From positions 168,639-232,638 of the forward strand of contig NZ_JAJAVE010000002.1 of NCBI RefSeq assembly GCF_020532675.1: a stretch of 64,000 bases of DNA, read 5' to 3'. Source of the DNA: Methylobacillus gramineus (GTDB lineage Bacteria; Pseudomonadota; Gammaproteobacteria; Burkholderiales; Methylophilaceae). Each line of letters starts with the position of its first letter. Position 1 is the stretch's first letter. Below, in pieces: positions 1 to 8,049 of this stretch. The notes below the pieces were generated by a model. That model was given only the letters and a program-made list of their open reading frames with translations, ran no database searches and was not told the origin of the DNA. The position numbers and the translations under genes are program-made.

Positions 1-2
1 TC

Positions 3-281
3 CGCCGCGAATTGATGGCAGCCAAGCTGGGTGTCACTCCGACCGAGGCGAATGGTCAGATTTCCCCTGACTGGATACGCCTGCAACGCCCTGCCAGCGC
101 ATTTGACTTGATTGCTGATCTGCTGCAGCAGGGTGGGCTTGGCAAGTTGGCTCCCTTATGGCTGGGGCCAACAGATGATAGCGTGATAGCACAAAGTGAT
201 GCTGTGGCAGACCCAGATGGGACAGATGGTGGTGCCCTCGAAACCCTGCTTGCCAGCTTTTTAAGTGAGTCTCCTCCTTGA
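3..281 (+). CDS. C-terminal end of an unknown protein (5' partial)
   Basis: A reading frame is open from the left edge and ends with TGA at 279-281, so only about the last 92 residues are visible. I do not recognise the family. The visible part has a short helical-looking region (AFDLIADLLQQGGLGKLAPLWLG) followed by an acidic, Asp/Gly-rich linker and a hydrophobic tail ending LASFLSESPP. No catalytic motif can be seen. An internal TTG or ATG near 12-17 could in principle be a start, but there is no clear ribosome site before it and the frame is open upstream. The next gene, moaC, is convergent. Confidence 0.55.
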   Translation, partial: RRELMAAKLGVTPTEANGQISPDWIRLQRPASAFDLIADLLQQGGLGKLAPLWLGPTDDSVIAQSDAVADPDGTDGGALETLLASFLSESPP

Positions 282-446
282 GGGGTGTGTATGCTGGGGT
301 AGGCCTGTAAGTTGAGATTGTTACCGAGCGCTGGTGTTAACCTTGTTTGCTTTGTCTGGCTACGCAGACTCAGGGATGATTTTTTGGTTGTGTTTTTTGA
401 TGGTCTAACCGGCAGGGTAGACAGTCGAGTATATGTGCAGCTTCAC

Positions 447-476
447 TGTACTTGCTTTGTACTTGTCCTGTGCTTG
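447..476. repeat. Three 8-bp direct repeats phased at 11 bp
   Basis: TGTACTTG occurs at 447-454 and 458-465, and TGTGCTTG at 469-476. The starts are exactly 11 bp apart, about one helical turn. The array lies in the 224-bp gap between the first gene fragment and the 3' end of moaC. Phased short repeats can be protein-binding sites, but no promoter or partner protein is evident here. Confidence 0.4.
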
Positions 477-505
477 ATGCGAGATAGCTTCAATGAGTGA
501 CAGCT

Positions 506-985
506 TTAGCCTGGGGCTTGCCAGTGACCAGACTTGCCGCCTGCTTTTTCCAGCAGGCGTATTTCCTTGATCTGCATCCCGCGGTCTATGGCCTTGCACA
601 TGTCATAGATGGTCAATAAAGCGATGCTGGTGGCCGTGAGGGCTTCCATTTCGACGCCGGTGCGGCCCACGGTTTCAGCAGTGACAGTGCAGTGTATGGT
701 GTTGTCAGTGGCTGCGATCTCGAATTCCACGCTGACCTTGGTCAAGGGAATGGGATGACACAGCGGGATGAGCTCCGAGGTGCGTTTGGAGCCCTGAATG
801 GCGGCAATACGCGCAATACCGAGTACATCGCCTTTTTTGGCATCTCCCTGCTGAATGGTGGCCAGGGTGGCTGGCAGCATGTGGATACTGCCTTTGGCAA
901 CCGCCACACGTTGTGTTTCGGCTTTGCTGCCGACATCGACCATATGTGCCTGGCCGCTGGCATCGAAGTGGGTAAGATGGCTCAT
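506..985 (-). CDS. moaC: Cyclic pyranopterin monophosphate synthase MoaC
   Basis: MoaC works with the radical-SAM enzyme MoaA in the first stage of molybdenum cofactor synthesis, turning the MoaA product (3',8-cyclo-GTP) into cyclic pyranopterin monophosphate in the cytoplasm. The 159 residues match the family's usual length from the first Met to the stop. Conserved blocks are visible: MVDVGSK near residue 15, the [10 protein letters not shown] active-site region near 73-82, and the GVEMEALTA and MCKAID segments in the C-terminal half. The gene stands alone; no other moa gene is in the window. It is divergent from bepA, with about 80 bp for both promoters. Confidence 0.95.
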   Translation of the reverse strand: MSHLTHFDASGQAHMVDVGSKAETQRVAVAKGSIHMLPATLATIQQGDAKKGDVLGIARIAAIQGSKRTSELIPLCHPIPLTKVSVEFEIAATDNTIHCTVTAETVGRTGVEMEALTATSIALLTIYDMCKAIDRGMQIKEIRLLEKAGGKSGHWQAPG

Positions 986-1067
986 GATGTTTCCTACGGG
1001 TTCGCGTTACTGGGTGTACAAAGCCAGGCAGCTAGTGAACTTGGCGCTTGAGGTTGCTATCATAGCA

Positions 1068-2498
1068 ATGATGAAACTGCTTTACCCGATTGTCTTCCTC
1101 TCTTTCTTTGCCCCCTGGGTGTTGGCCGATGGCTTGCCCGAGCTCGGCGATTATTCTGCGACGGTGCTGTCTCCGCTCGATGAGCAGCGGATTGCCGATG
1201 AAATCATGCGCGATGTGTATGCCAGCAATCAGGTGCTGGAAGATCCCGAGATCAATGATTACATTGATAGTCTGGGCCACCGTCTCGCTGCCAGCAGCCC
1301 GGATAAATACCAGCATTTCAATTTTTTCGTGGTCAAGGACAACTCGATTAATGCGTTTGCCATGCCGGGCGGGGTGATTGGTGTGCATACTGGCTTGTTG
1401 ACCGCGGCGAATAATGAATCCGAAGTGGCTGGGGTGCTGGGGCATGAAATCGGCCACGTGGTGCAGCACCATCTGGCGCGTATGCTGGCCAAGCAAAAGA
1501 ATGATTCAGTGATTACGATGGCCACCATGGCATTGGCCTTGCTGGCGGCACGCAGCAATCCGCAGTTGACAGGGGGGGCGCTCACCGCCGCCACGGCTAA
1601 TTCCATACAAAAACAAATTGATTACACCCGTGAACACGAGCGTGAGGCAGATCGCGTAGGCTTGCAGATTCTTGATAGCGCCGGGTTTGATACGCGCGGC
1701 ATGCCGGCGTTTTTTGAAACCTTGCAAAAAGGCTCACGTTTTTCCGAGGGCAGTGCACCGGCTTTTTTGCGCACCCACCCGTTGACCAGTGAACGTATTG
1801 CCGATGTGCGCAATCGGGTGGAGCAGACCGCTTACCGCCAGGCCAAGGAAAGCCCGGAGTTCCAGTTCGTCAAGATCAAGCTGCTATCTAATATAGGCAC
1901 GGCGGATTCAGCCATCAATACTTTCCGCAATAACTTGCAAGATAAGACATATAGCAGTGAAGCGGCCCAGCATTATGGACTGGCGCTGGCCATGTTGCGC
2001 AAGCCTGACCTGGCGGGGGCCAGCAAGGAAATTGAATGGCTGCGTAAAAATGCGCCACCCAATGCGATGATAGAAACGGTAGCGACCCAGATAGCCGTCG
2101 CGGGCAAAAGCCCGGCCGACGCTGAAAAACAGTATGTGAACGCCTTGAGCCAATATCCTGATCATCGGGCGTTGATCTATGGATATGCCGACCTCCTGCT
2201 GGCGACACGCCAGGCGGATAAGTTGCTCAAGCTGATTGGCGACAAGCAGGAGCAATATCCTGATGACCCTTATTTTTATGAGCTGAAGTCCCGGCTCTAT
2301 ACCATGCAGGGCAAGACCATGCTCAGGCATCAGGCCCAGGGTGAAGCCTATGTGCGCCGTTACAACCTGCGTGCGGCAGTGGAACAGATGGACCTGGCTG
2401 CCAAGGCCACCGATGGCGATTTTTATCAACAATCGATTGCGGAAGCGCGCCTTAACCAGCTGCGCCAGCAACTGGATGACAAGAAGCGGGATAAATGA
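1068..2498 (+). CDS. bepA: Periplasmic M48 metalloprotease/chaperone with TPR domain (BepA/YfgC family)
   Basis: In Escherichia coli BepA helps assemble LptD and degrades stalled outer-membrane proteins. The start chosen is MMKLLYPIV at 1068, because a signal peptide follows at once (cleavage near VLA-DG, residue 20). The frame is open further upstream, but that part runs into the divergent moaC. The zinc motif HEIGH is at about residues 126-130, the third ligand lies in EREAD near 193, and the regulatory His segment FLRTHPLTSERIAD is conserved. The C-terminal half reads as TPR helices ending in a Lys-rich tail. About 476 residues, close to the usual 480-490. Confidence 0.93.
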   Translation: MMKLLYPIVFLSFFAPWVLADGLPELGDYSATVLSPLDEQRIADEIMRDVYASNQVLEDPEINDYIDSLGHRLAASSPDKYQHFNFFVVKDNSINAFAMPGGVIGVHTGLLTAANNESEVAGVLGHEIGHVVQHHLARMLAKQKNDSVITMATMALALLAARSNPQLTGGALTAATANSIQKQIDYTREHEREADRVGLQILDSAGFDTRGMPAFFETLQKGSRFSEGSAPAFLRTHPLTSERIADVRNRVEQTAYRQAKESPEFQFVKIKLLSNIGTADSAINTFRNNLQDKTYSSEAAQHYGLALAMLRKPDLAGASKEIEWLRKNAPPNAMIETVATQIAVAGKSPADAEKQYVNALSQYPDHRALIYGYADLLLATRQADKLLKLIGDKQEQYPDDPYFYELKSRLYTMQGKTMLRHQAQGEAYVRRYNLRAAVEQMDLAAKATDGDFYQQSIAEARLNQLRQQLDDKKRDK

Positions 2499-2523
2499 TG
2501 CAGCAGCTCAGGCGTGATCAGTC

Positions 2524-2958
2524 ATGACGGGTCGGCGCTCCATCTTGCAGGTATTGCTGGCAGGCTTGTTGCTGCCCTTGAAGGCAATTGCGGCTAGCTG
2601 GAATACACCTGCGTTTGAAGCCCGCACTATCGATGGTGCAAAGCAGGTGTTGAATATGCGTGCCGAGGAAAACACTGCGCAGATCGAGATTGTGGCGCCT
2701 GATTTTGCTGAAAATGGTGCGGTTGTGCAGGTTGAAGTGATGAGCCGGATTGCCGGGACGGAAGCCATGGCCATTTTTGCCGAAAAGAACCCGGTGCCGC
2801 TGGTGGCCAATTTCACCTTTAGTCACGGTGCGCAACCTTATGTCATTACCCGGATCAAGATGGCGGAAAGTCAAAGCCTGCAAGTGGTTGTCAAGGTAGG
2901 GGAGCGATACTATCAGGCCAGTCGCTATGTGACGGTATCGGAAGGCGGGTGCGGCTGA
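2524..2958 (+). CDS. soxY: Thiosulfate-oxidation carrier subunit SoxY
   Basis: SoxY is the periplasmic carrier whose C-terminal Cys holds sulfur intermediates during Sox-type thiosulfate oxidation. The 144-residue product starts with a Tat-like leader (GRRSILQ followed by a hydrophobic stretch to AIAA) and ends in GGCG, the swinging-arm Cys being second from last; the usual ending is GGCGG, so one Gly is missing. It overlaps soxZ by one base (TGATG). No soxA, soxB, soxX or soxCD is nearby, so the usual partners are absent from this locus. The role in this organism is unclear; orphan SoxYZ pairs may carry other sulfur groups. Confidence 0.9.
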   Translation: MTGRRSILQVLLAGLLLPLKAIAASWNTPAFEARTIDGAKQVLNMRAEENTAQIEIVAPDFAENGAVVQVEVMSRIAGTEAMAIFAEKNPVPLVANFTFSHGAQPYVITRIKMAESQSLQVVVKVGERYYQASRYVTVSEGGCG

Positions 2959-3269
2959 TGGCAGCAGGCATCAAGATGCGCGTCCGTTTGCAGTCCGGTG
3001 TCGCGGAGGTCAGGGTGTTGATCAGTCATCCGATGGAAACGGGTCGCCGTGAGGATGAGTCTGGCAAGATGGTACCAGCACATTTTATCCAGTTGCTGAC
3101 CGCTACGCTGAATCAGGTGCCAGTGCTGGAAGCACAGTGGGGTACAGGGGTGGCGCGTGACCCTTACCTGATTTTTTTCGTGGCAGGTGCCAGGCTTGGC
3201 GATAGCATCGCCATCGAGTGGCATGACAACAAGGGTGAGAGTGGCCGTCAGTCAATCCAGGTGGCATAG
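2958..3269 (+). CDS. soxZ: Thiosulfate-oxidation carrier subunit SoxZ
   Basis: SoxZ is the immunoglobulin-like partner that forms a heterodimer with SoxY. The start ATG overlaps the soxY stop in TGATG, which indicates translational coupling; a GTG 9 bp upstream is in frame but less likely. The 103-residue product has the family blocks VRVLISHPMETG, the SGKMVPAHFI segment, and WGTGVARDPYLIF near the C-terminus. There is no signal peptide, which fits export as a complex with SoxY, whose leader is Tat-like. It converges on the alcohol dehydrogenase gene with only 21 bp between them. Confidence 0.92.
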   Translation: MAAGIKMRVRLQSGVAEVRVLISHPMETGRREDESGKMVPAHFIQLLTATLNQVPVLEAQWGTGVARDPYLIFFVAGARLGDSIAIEWHDNKGESGRQSIQVA

Positions 3270-3290
3270 ACGGCACGCTCCCTGAAAGAA

Positions 3291-4364
3291 TTACGGCGTG
3301 ATCGCTACTTTCATGACACCGTCGCGCTGGTTGGAAAATAGCGCGTAGGCCTGTTCTATATCATCCAGCTTGAAACGGTGCGTGACCAGTGAACGCAGAT
3401 CTGCACGGCCAGCAGCAACGATATCCATCAATCTGCGCATACGTTCCTTGCCGCCAGGACAGAGCGTGGACACTATCGTAAAATCTCCCAGCCCAGCACC
3501 AAATGCATCCAGTGGTAATCGCAGTTCGCTGGAGTAAACCCCCAGGCTCGATACCGTGCCGCCTGGACGTAATACACGCAGTGCGGACTCAAAAGTCTGT
3601 TGGGTTCCCAATGCTTCAATCGCGACATCCACCCCTCGGCCATCGGTGATGCGCATGATTTCCTGTATGGGGTCGTGGGTTTTGAAGTTGATGACGTGAT
3701 CTGCCCCCAGCGAGCGTGCAATGGTCAGCCTTTCCGCAATGGCATCCACGCCGATAATCGTGCTGGCTCCCATGAGCCTGGCGCCAGCCACGGCTGACAG
3801 GCCGATCGGCCCCAGGGCAAATACCACCACCGTATCGCCTATCTTGATATTGCCGCGCTCAGCGCCGGAAAAACCGGTAGACATAATGTCGGGGCACATG
3901 AGCACCTGCTCATCTGTCAGCGCATCCGGAATCACGCTTAAATTCGCCATGGCATCTGGCACACGTAAATATTCTGCCTGGCATCCGTCTATGGTGTTAC
4001 CGAACTTCCAGCCTCCCGCCACCTTGAAACCGTGCTTGTTGCCCGGACCATCCTGGGAACCACTGCCACACAGACAGGCATTGGAATATCCGCTGGGGGT
4101 GATGGCGCCTGCGATGACGCGCTGGCCCTGTGAAAATCCGCTGACGGATGTCCCCAGTCTTTCTATGATCCCTACAGGCTCATGGCCAACGGTCAGGCCG
4201 GGAGCGACCGGGTACTCTCCCTTGAGGATATGGACATCAGTGCCGCAAATTGTCGTGGTGGTGATGCGGATCAGTGCATCCAATGGCCCGATCTCTGGAA
4301 TCGGTTTTTCCTCCAGTACAATTTGCCCAGGGGCAATGAAGACAGCGGCTTTCATTTTGGCCAT
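3291..4364 (-). CDS. Zinc-dependent alcohol dehydrogenase (medium-chain MDR family)
   Basis: A 357-residue cytoplasmic MDR enzyme that should oxidise or reduce an alcohol/aldehyde pair with NAD(P). Catalytic zinc ligands are visible as Cys40 (CGTD), His61-Glu62 (GHEP) and an Asp near 158 (MCPDIMSTG), the Cys/His/Asp pattern of bacterial secondary alcohol dehydrogenases such as those of Thermoanaerobacter. The four-Cys structural zinc lobe of horse-liver-type enzymes is missing; in its place is a Gly/Ser-rich loop with two Cys. The Rossmann segment ALGPIGLSAVAGARLMGA lies near 185-205. A GGAG site precedes the ATG. The natural substrate cannot be read from the sequence. Confidence 0.9.
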   Translation of the reverse strand: MAKMKAAVFIAPGQIVLEEKPIPEIGPLDALIRITTTTICGTDVHILKGEYPVAPGLTVGHEPVGIIERLGTSVSGFSQGQRVIAGAITPSGYSNACLCGSGSQDGPGNKHGFKVAGGWKFGNTIDGCQAEYLRVPDAMANLSVIPDALTDEQVLMCPDIMSTGFSGAERGNIKIGDTVVVFALGPIGLSAVAGARLMGASTIIGVDAIAERLTIARSLGADHVINFKTHDPIQEIMRITDGRGVDVAIEALGTQQTFESALRVLRPGGTVSSLGVYSSELRLPLDAFGAGLGDFTIVSTLCPGGKERMRRLMDIVAAGRADLRSLVTHRFKLDDIEQAYALFSNQRDGVMKVAITP

Positions 4365-4443
4365 GAAATACTCCTATTTGTTTAGGGGGTATTGGTTCAT
4401 GGTAACAAAATTCCACCGGCATGCATGGCTTGGATCAGCGGTT

Positions 4444-5427
4444 TTATAGCCTGTGCAAGTATGTCAGTAAGGACTTTTCATTGACGAAGGTCAGGTCGTA
4501 CATGCTGCTCAGCCCCTGGGCATGCTCGTCGGACAAGTCTGCCACGCAAAGAATGAACTGGGATTTTTGTAGTCCCAGACTCTTCTTGAGCAGGCGATAT
4601 TTTTCGATGGAGGATTTGTAATCGCCAGTTTTACACTCAATGCAGATGGGCGTTTTATTATCCATCAGCAAAAACACGTCCAGCTCGTGCATGTCCGCAT
4701 TCGGGAGCGTGATGACCACATTGCGTGCGCAGGAAAAGGGCAGGTTGCGTTGTTGCACATAGGTCAGTGCCTGCATCATGGCAAACCATTCCAGCCATAT
4801 GCCATTGAAAAACTGGCGGATGACAGGTGTCGGTTGCAGGATCAGGCGCAGGGTTTTTTCTGTCTTCTGCTGCACCAGCTTGCCAATGAGAGCATAGTCA
4901 TACAGCTGTTTGCAGAACGTGGTCAGTAGTCTGATTTCATCAGGATTGCGATTGGCAAGATTGATGGTGGTGCCGTTGTAATTCTCTTTGTAGGCATGAG
5001 ATATCTGGCCGAGGATGGGCTTCAGGCTAGTGTAGTGCTGGCCGATTTCCGTGGCGATCTCATCAAAGAACCCCGTAGTATCTACCGCTTTGGGGTTGAT
5101 CACGACCTCGATGTTTTTCTGCTTGAACCATTGGAGTATGGGTTGGTGCTGTGCCGGACTGGAGAGCATTTCCGTATTACTGAAGTCCGTACTAGCTGCG
5201 ATATCCTGCACAGATTCTGTCGCTGAATCTTCTTCTGGCAGTTCGCTTTGCATGCGTTTGTGCGAGACCTGCAGTGCAAAGTATTTTTCCAGCAGTTTGG
5301 AGACAAAGAATGGTGTATCCCAGACCTTGTTCTGGTGCTGGCACTTCGGGCATGGCACATCCTGGCCGATGAAGCGGGGTTCAAGCTCCCTGATGAAGTT
5401 GCAATGACTACAGCGGGAAATGGCCAT
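4444..5427 (-). CDS. Zinc-ribbon protein with Card1/DUF1887-like PD-(D/E)XK nuclease domain
   Basis: The start chosen is MAISRC at 5427, preceded by AAAGGA; the frame runs further but that part overlaps hda. The 327-residue product opens with a zinc ribbon (Cys6, Cys9, Cys26, Cys29), then a linker. The C-terminal part has the signature GIWLEWF followed by ELDVFLL (Asp250) and IECKTGDY (Glu264, Lys266), a complete PD-(D/E)XK core. GxWLE before such a core is characteristic of the DUF1887/Card1/Can2 effector nucleases of type III CRISPR. No CRISPR gene is near, so a defence or DNA-processing role is only inferred. Gap to hda is 13 bp, so they are probably co-transcribed. Confidence 0.75.
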   Translation of the reverse strand: MAISRCSHCNFIRELEPRFIGQDVPCPKCQHQNKVWDTPFFVSKLLEKYFALQVSHKRMQSELPEEDSATESVQDIAASTDFSNTEMLSSPAQHQPILQWFKQKNIEVVINPKAVDTTGFFDEIATEIGQHYTSLKPILGQISHAYKENYNGTTINLANRNPDEIRLLTTFCKQLYDYALIGKLVQQKTEKTLRLILQPTPVIRQFFNGIWLEWFAMMQALTYVQQRNLPFSCARNVVITLPNADMHELDVFLLMDNKTPICIECKTGDYKSSIEKYRLLKKSLGLQKSQFILCVADLSDEHAQGLSSMYDLTFVNEKSLLTYLHRL

Positions 5428-5440
5428 GGGTATCCTTTGA

Positions 5441-6133
5441 TCAGCTAGGGGATAATTGCAGCAGTTGTTTGAGTAAGGGCAGGGTGACAGCCCGCTTGTC
5501 AGTAAGTGACCACTCATCGAGTGCATCAATGGTGGCAATGAGGTTGGGCATGTCTCGACGCAAATGGCGCAAGCAGTAATCCAGGACTTCATCGGGTAAT
5601 TTCATGCCACGGTCCTCGGCATGGATTTTCAGTGCCTGGGCTTTTTCTTCATCACTGAGGGGATGCAACTGGTAGGCGAGTCCCCATGCCAGCCGCGTGG
5701 CCAGGTCATCACGCAAGCCCATTTGCCCTGGTGCTGCCTGTCCGCTGGCAATCAGGCTGCCACCAGATTCCCGCAGCTGGTTGTAGATATCAAACAGGGA
5801 GATTTGTTCTTCGTCTGACAGCAAATGCACGTCATCTACGCAGATCATATTGAGGCCGTGCTGGCTGGCTAAGGCATTGCAGGCAGTGATCAAATGGCTT
5901 TTACCACAGCCATCTGCCCCCCAGAGATAGATGAATCTGGCATTGCCATCTCGTTGGACAGTGTCCTTGAGCTGGAACAATGCCTCTGCATTGCGGCCAA
6001 CCACAAAGTTCTCCAGGGTGGGCGCTGCCGGTGGCTGAATGTCGAGTAATAATTGTTTCAAAGTGGATCGCTTGCGAGCTGGTTGGTGGTCTGCATGAAG
6101 GCGCCAGCGCTTGTATTGTGCTGTTTCCTGCAT
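5441..6133 (-). CDS. hda: DnaA regulatory inactivator Hda
   Basis: Hda is a DnaA-like AAA+ protein that, bound to the sliding clamp, stimulates hydrolysis of ATP-DnaA after initiation. The 230-residue frame has a Walker A loop (GADGCGKSH), a Walker B (CVDDVHLL) and the sensor region DDLATRLAWG. The N-terminal clamp-binding segment is probably KQLLLDIQP. Most relatives begin at that point, so the real start may be TTG at 6061 (206 residues) and the first 24 residues may not be translated; neither start has a strong ribosome site. It lies divergent from purM, a common arrangement in Betaproteobacteria. Confidence 0.9.
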   Translation of the reverse strand: MQETAQYKRWRLHADHQPARKRSTLKQLLLDIQPPAAPTLENFVVGRNAEALFQLKDTVQRDGNARFIYLWGADGCGKSHLITACNALASQHGLNMICVDDVHLLSDEEQISLFDIYNQLRESGGSLIASGQAAPGQMGLRDDLATRLAWGLAYQLHPLSDEEKAQALKIHAEDRGMKLPDEVLDYCLRHLRRDMPNLIATIDALDEWSLTDKRAVTLPLLKQLLQLSPS

Positions 6134-6225
6134 GTTGACGCGGTCTTTTTGTCGATTACCGGGCCATTTAAGGTAAAATTATGCCCTAAATTTCTAATTT
6201 ATCTTGTGGAAAGCGAGAACTCAAC

Positions 6226-7266
6226 TTGAATTCTGAAAAAACCTCGATTAGCTATCGCGATGCCGGTGTGGATATTGAGGCCGGGGATGCCCTGGTTGAG
6301 CAGATCAAGCCATTCGCAAAACGTACCATGCGTCCTGAGGTTCTGGGCGGTATTGGAGGTTTCGGTTCCCTGTTCGAGGTGCCGAAAAAATTCAAGAATC
6401 CGGTACTGGTTTCGGGTACCGATGGCGTAGGCACCAAGCTCAAGCTGGCCTTCCAGTTGAACAAGCATGATACCGTGGGTATCGACCTGGTGGCCATGAG
6501 TGTCAATGATATCCTGGTGCAGGGTGCTGAGCCCTTGTTCTTCCTGGACTACTTTGCCTGTGGCAAGCTGGAAGTGGGTGTGGCTGCGCAGGTGATCAAG
6601 GGCATTGCCGCAGGATGCGAGCAATCCGGCTGTGCCTTGGTGGGTGGTGAAACTGCTGAAATGCCGGGCATGTACCCCGCTGGTGAGTATGATCTTGCAG
6701 GTTTTGTGGTTGGCGCTGCAGACAAGGAAGCGCTGATTGACGGCACCACCATTGCCGAAGGCGATGTAGTGCTGGGCCTGGCATCAAGTGGCGCGCATTC
6801 CAATGGCTATTCGTTGATTCGCAAGCTGATTGATTTGTCCGGTGTGGATCTGGATAGTGATTTTTATGGCAGGCCATTCCGCGATGTGGTGATGGAGCCT
6901 ACCCGTATTTACGTCAAGCCCCTGCTGAAGTTGCTGGAGACAGTCAAGGTCAAGGGCATGGCACATATCACAGGTGGTGGCATTACCGAGAATGTACCCC
7001 GTGTGTTGCCTGAAGGCCTGACGGCTGAAGTGCGTCAGGGTAGCTGGACCATGCCGCCACTGTTTTCCTGGTTGCAGGAGCAGGGCAATGTGACAGATGG
7101 GGAAATGTACAAGACCTTTAATTGCGGCATAGGGATGGTGGTGATTGTGTCCAAGGCTGATGCAGAGGCTGCCAAGCGCTTATTGGCAGCTGAAGGCGAG
7201 CAAGTCTGGGATATTGGTCACATCCGCCAACAGCAAGCTGGTGAGGCTCCCACCATCGTCGTCTGA
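6226..7266 (+). CDS. purM: Phosphoribosylformylglycinamidine cyclo-ligase PurM
   Basis: PurM (AIR synthetase) closes the imidazole ring of purines, using ATP to convert FGAM to AIR. The 346 residues match the family length. Recognisable parts are SYRDAGVDI at the N-terminus, [10 protein letters not shown] near 45, the [12 protein letters not shown] phosphate loop near 63-74, [11 protein letters not shown] near 145 and [14 protein letters not shown] near 245. Translation begins at a TTG codon at 6226; GAAAGCGAG upstream may serve as ribosome site. In many relatives purN follows; here a 76-bp gap with a terminator-like hairpin and then DUF3108 genes follow instead. Confidence 0.96.
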   Translation: MNSEKTSISYRDAGVDIEAGDALVEQIKPFAKRTMRPEVLGGIGGFGSLFEVPKKFKNPVLVSGTDGVGTKLKLAFQLNKHDTVGIDLVAMSVNDILVQGAEPLFFLDYFACGKLEVGVAAQVIKGIAAGCEQSGCALVGGETAEMPGMYPAGEYDLAGFVVGAADKEALIDGTTIAEGDVVLGLASSGAHSNGYSLIRKLIDLSGVDLDSDFYGRPFRDVVMEPTRIYVKPLLKLLETVKVKGMAHITGGGITENVPRVLPEGLTAEVRQGSWTMPPLFSWLQEQGNVTDGEMYKTFNCGIGMVVIVSKADAEAAKRLLAAEGEQVWDIGHIRQQQAGEAPTIVV

Positions 7267-7275
7267 AGAACTTGT

Positions 7276-7308
7276 GCGTCATTCAGTTGCCAACTGGATG
7301 ACGCGTTT
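7276..7308 (+). terminator. Terminator-like hairpin after purM
   Basis: GCGTCATTCAGTT (7276-7288) pairs with AACTGGATGACGC (7292-7304) around a 3-base loop, 13 bp with one T-G wobble, followed by GTTT only. The U-run is short, so it may be a weak terminator or partial attenuator between purM and the DUF3108 genes. Confidence 0.55.
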
Positions 7309-7342
7309 GCACCTTGAGTGCCCATATTCTTCAGGAGGTCTT

Positions 7343-8044
7343 ATGTCACAAGCAATAGTCCGAATTCTCAGTGTTGCCTTGCTGTTTTTGAGCGGCTTGG
7401 CAATTGCCGCTCCCAAACAGGTGACCTTGGTGTACGAAGCTACGCGCAATGGTCAGGCTTTTGCCACAGTGAACGAGACCTATCGCCAAGAAGGAAACCG
7501 GTACCGGATTGAAAGCGTGACCAAGGGTGTCGGGGTTTATGCTTTGTTTGGCGAACGCCGGTTGACGAGTGAGGGTGAAGTGACTGCTAACGGCCTCAAG
7601 CCCGGCCATTTTGAATTGCATCAGGGCGATAATGAAAAGCGCTCGCTCTATACCGATTTTGACTGGGCCGCCAATCAGCTCAACATGAAAGTCAAAGGTA
7701 AGTTGAATACGGTGCCACTGGAGGCCGGGACTCAGGATTTAAGCAGCTTTGTGTACCAGTTTATGTTTAGCCCGCCTGCTGGTACTGAGCTGGTCTTGCC
7801 CGTGACCACAGGCAAGAAATTGCGCCAGTACCATTACAACATTGTGTCCAAGGATGAGGCGCTGGAATTACCCGCAGGCAAGTTCAAGGTCATGCACCTG
7901 GCTGATGCGGACAAGGATGCTGCAGAGGATGGTAAGGAATTCTGGTTGAGCGCTGATCACCACTTCCTGCCAGTCAAACTGGTGATGCTGGATGACAAAG
8001 GCTACAAGATTGAACAGGTACTCACTAGCATCCATGTTGAGTAG
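7343..8044 (+). CDS. Secreted DUF3108 protein
   Basis: The start is MSQAIV at 7343, behind a strong AGGAGG ribosome site. A signal peptide ends near IAA-PK (residue 23), so the 233-residue product is probably periplasmic. The rest is one DUF3108 domain, a beta-rich fold of unknown function: the blocks VYEATRNGQAFATVNETY, GLKPGHFE, DFDWAANQLN, QDLSSFVYQFMF and HHFLPVKLVMLDD are seen. It is the first of two tandem paralogues; the second copy starts 5 bp after this stop. Such genes often sit between purMN and rsmB in Betaproteobacteria, but no function has been established. Confidence 0.85.
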   Translation: MSQAIVRILSVALLFLSGLAIAAPKQVTLVYEATRNGQAFATVNETYRQEGNRYRIESVTKGVGVYALFGERRLTSEGEVTANGLKPGHFELHQGDNEKRSLYTDFDWAANQLNMKVKGKLNTVPLEAGTQDLSSFVYQFMFSPPAGTELVLPVTTGKKLRQYHYNIVSKDEALELPAGKFKVMHLADADKDAAEDGKEFWLSADHHFLPVKLVMLDDKGYKIEQVLTSIHVE

Positions 8045-8049
8045 CGTTT

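Noticed and set aside
538..559. Perfect hairpin CGCCTGCT/AGCAGGCG near the moaC 3' end
   Set aside because: It lies inside conserved moaC codons (LLEKAGGK) and is not followed by a T-run on the moaC strand, so it is probably coincidental.
855..1067. Upstream extension of the bepA frame
   Set aside because: It overlaps the divergent moaC and lacks a signal peptide, while MMKLLYPIV at 1068 gives a clean one.
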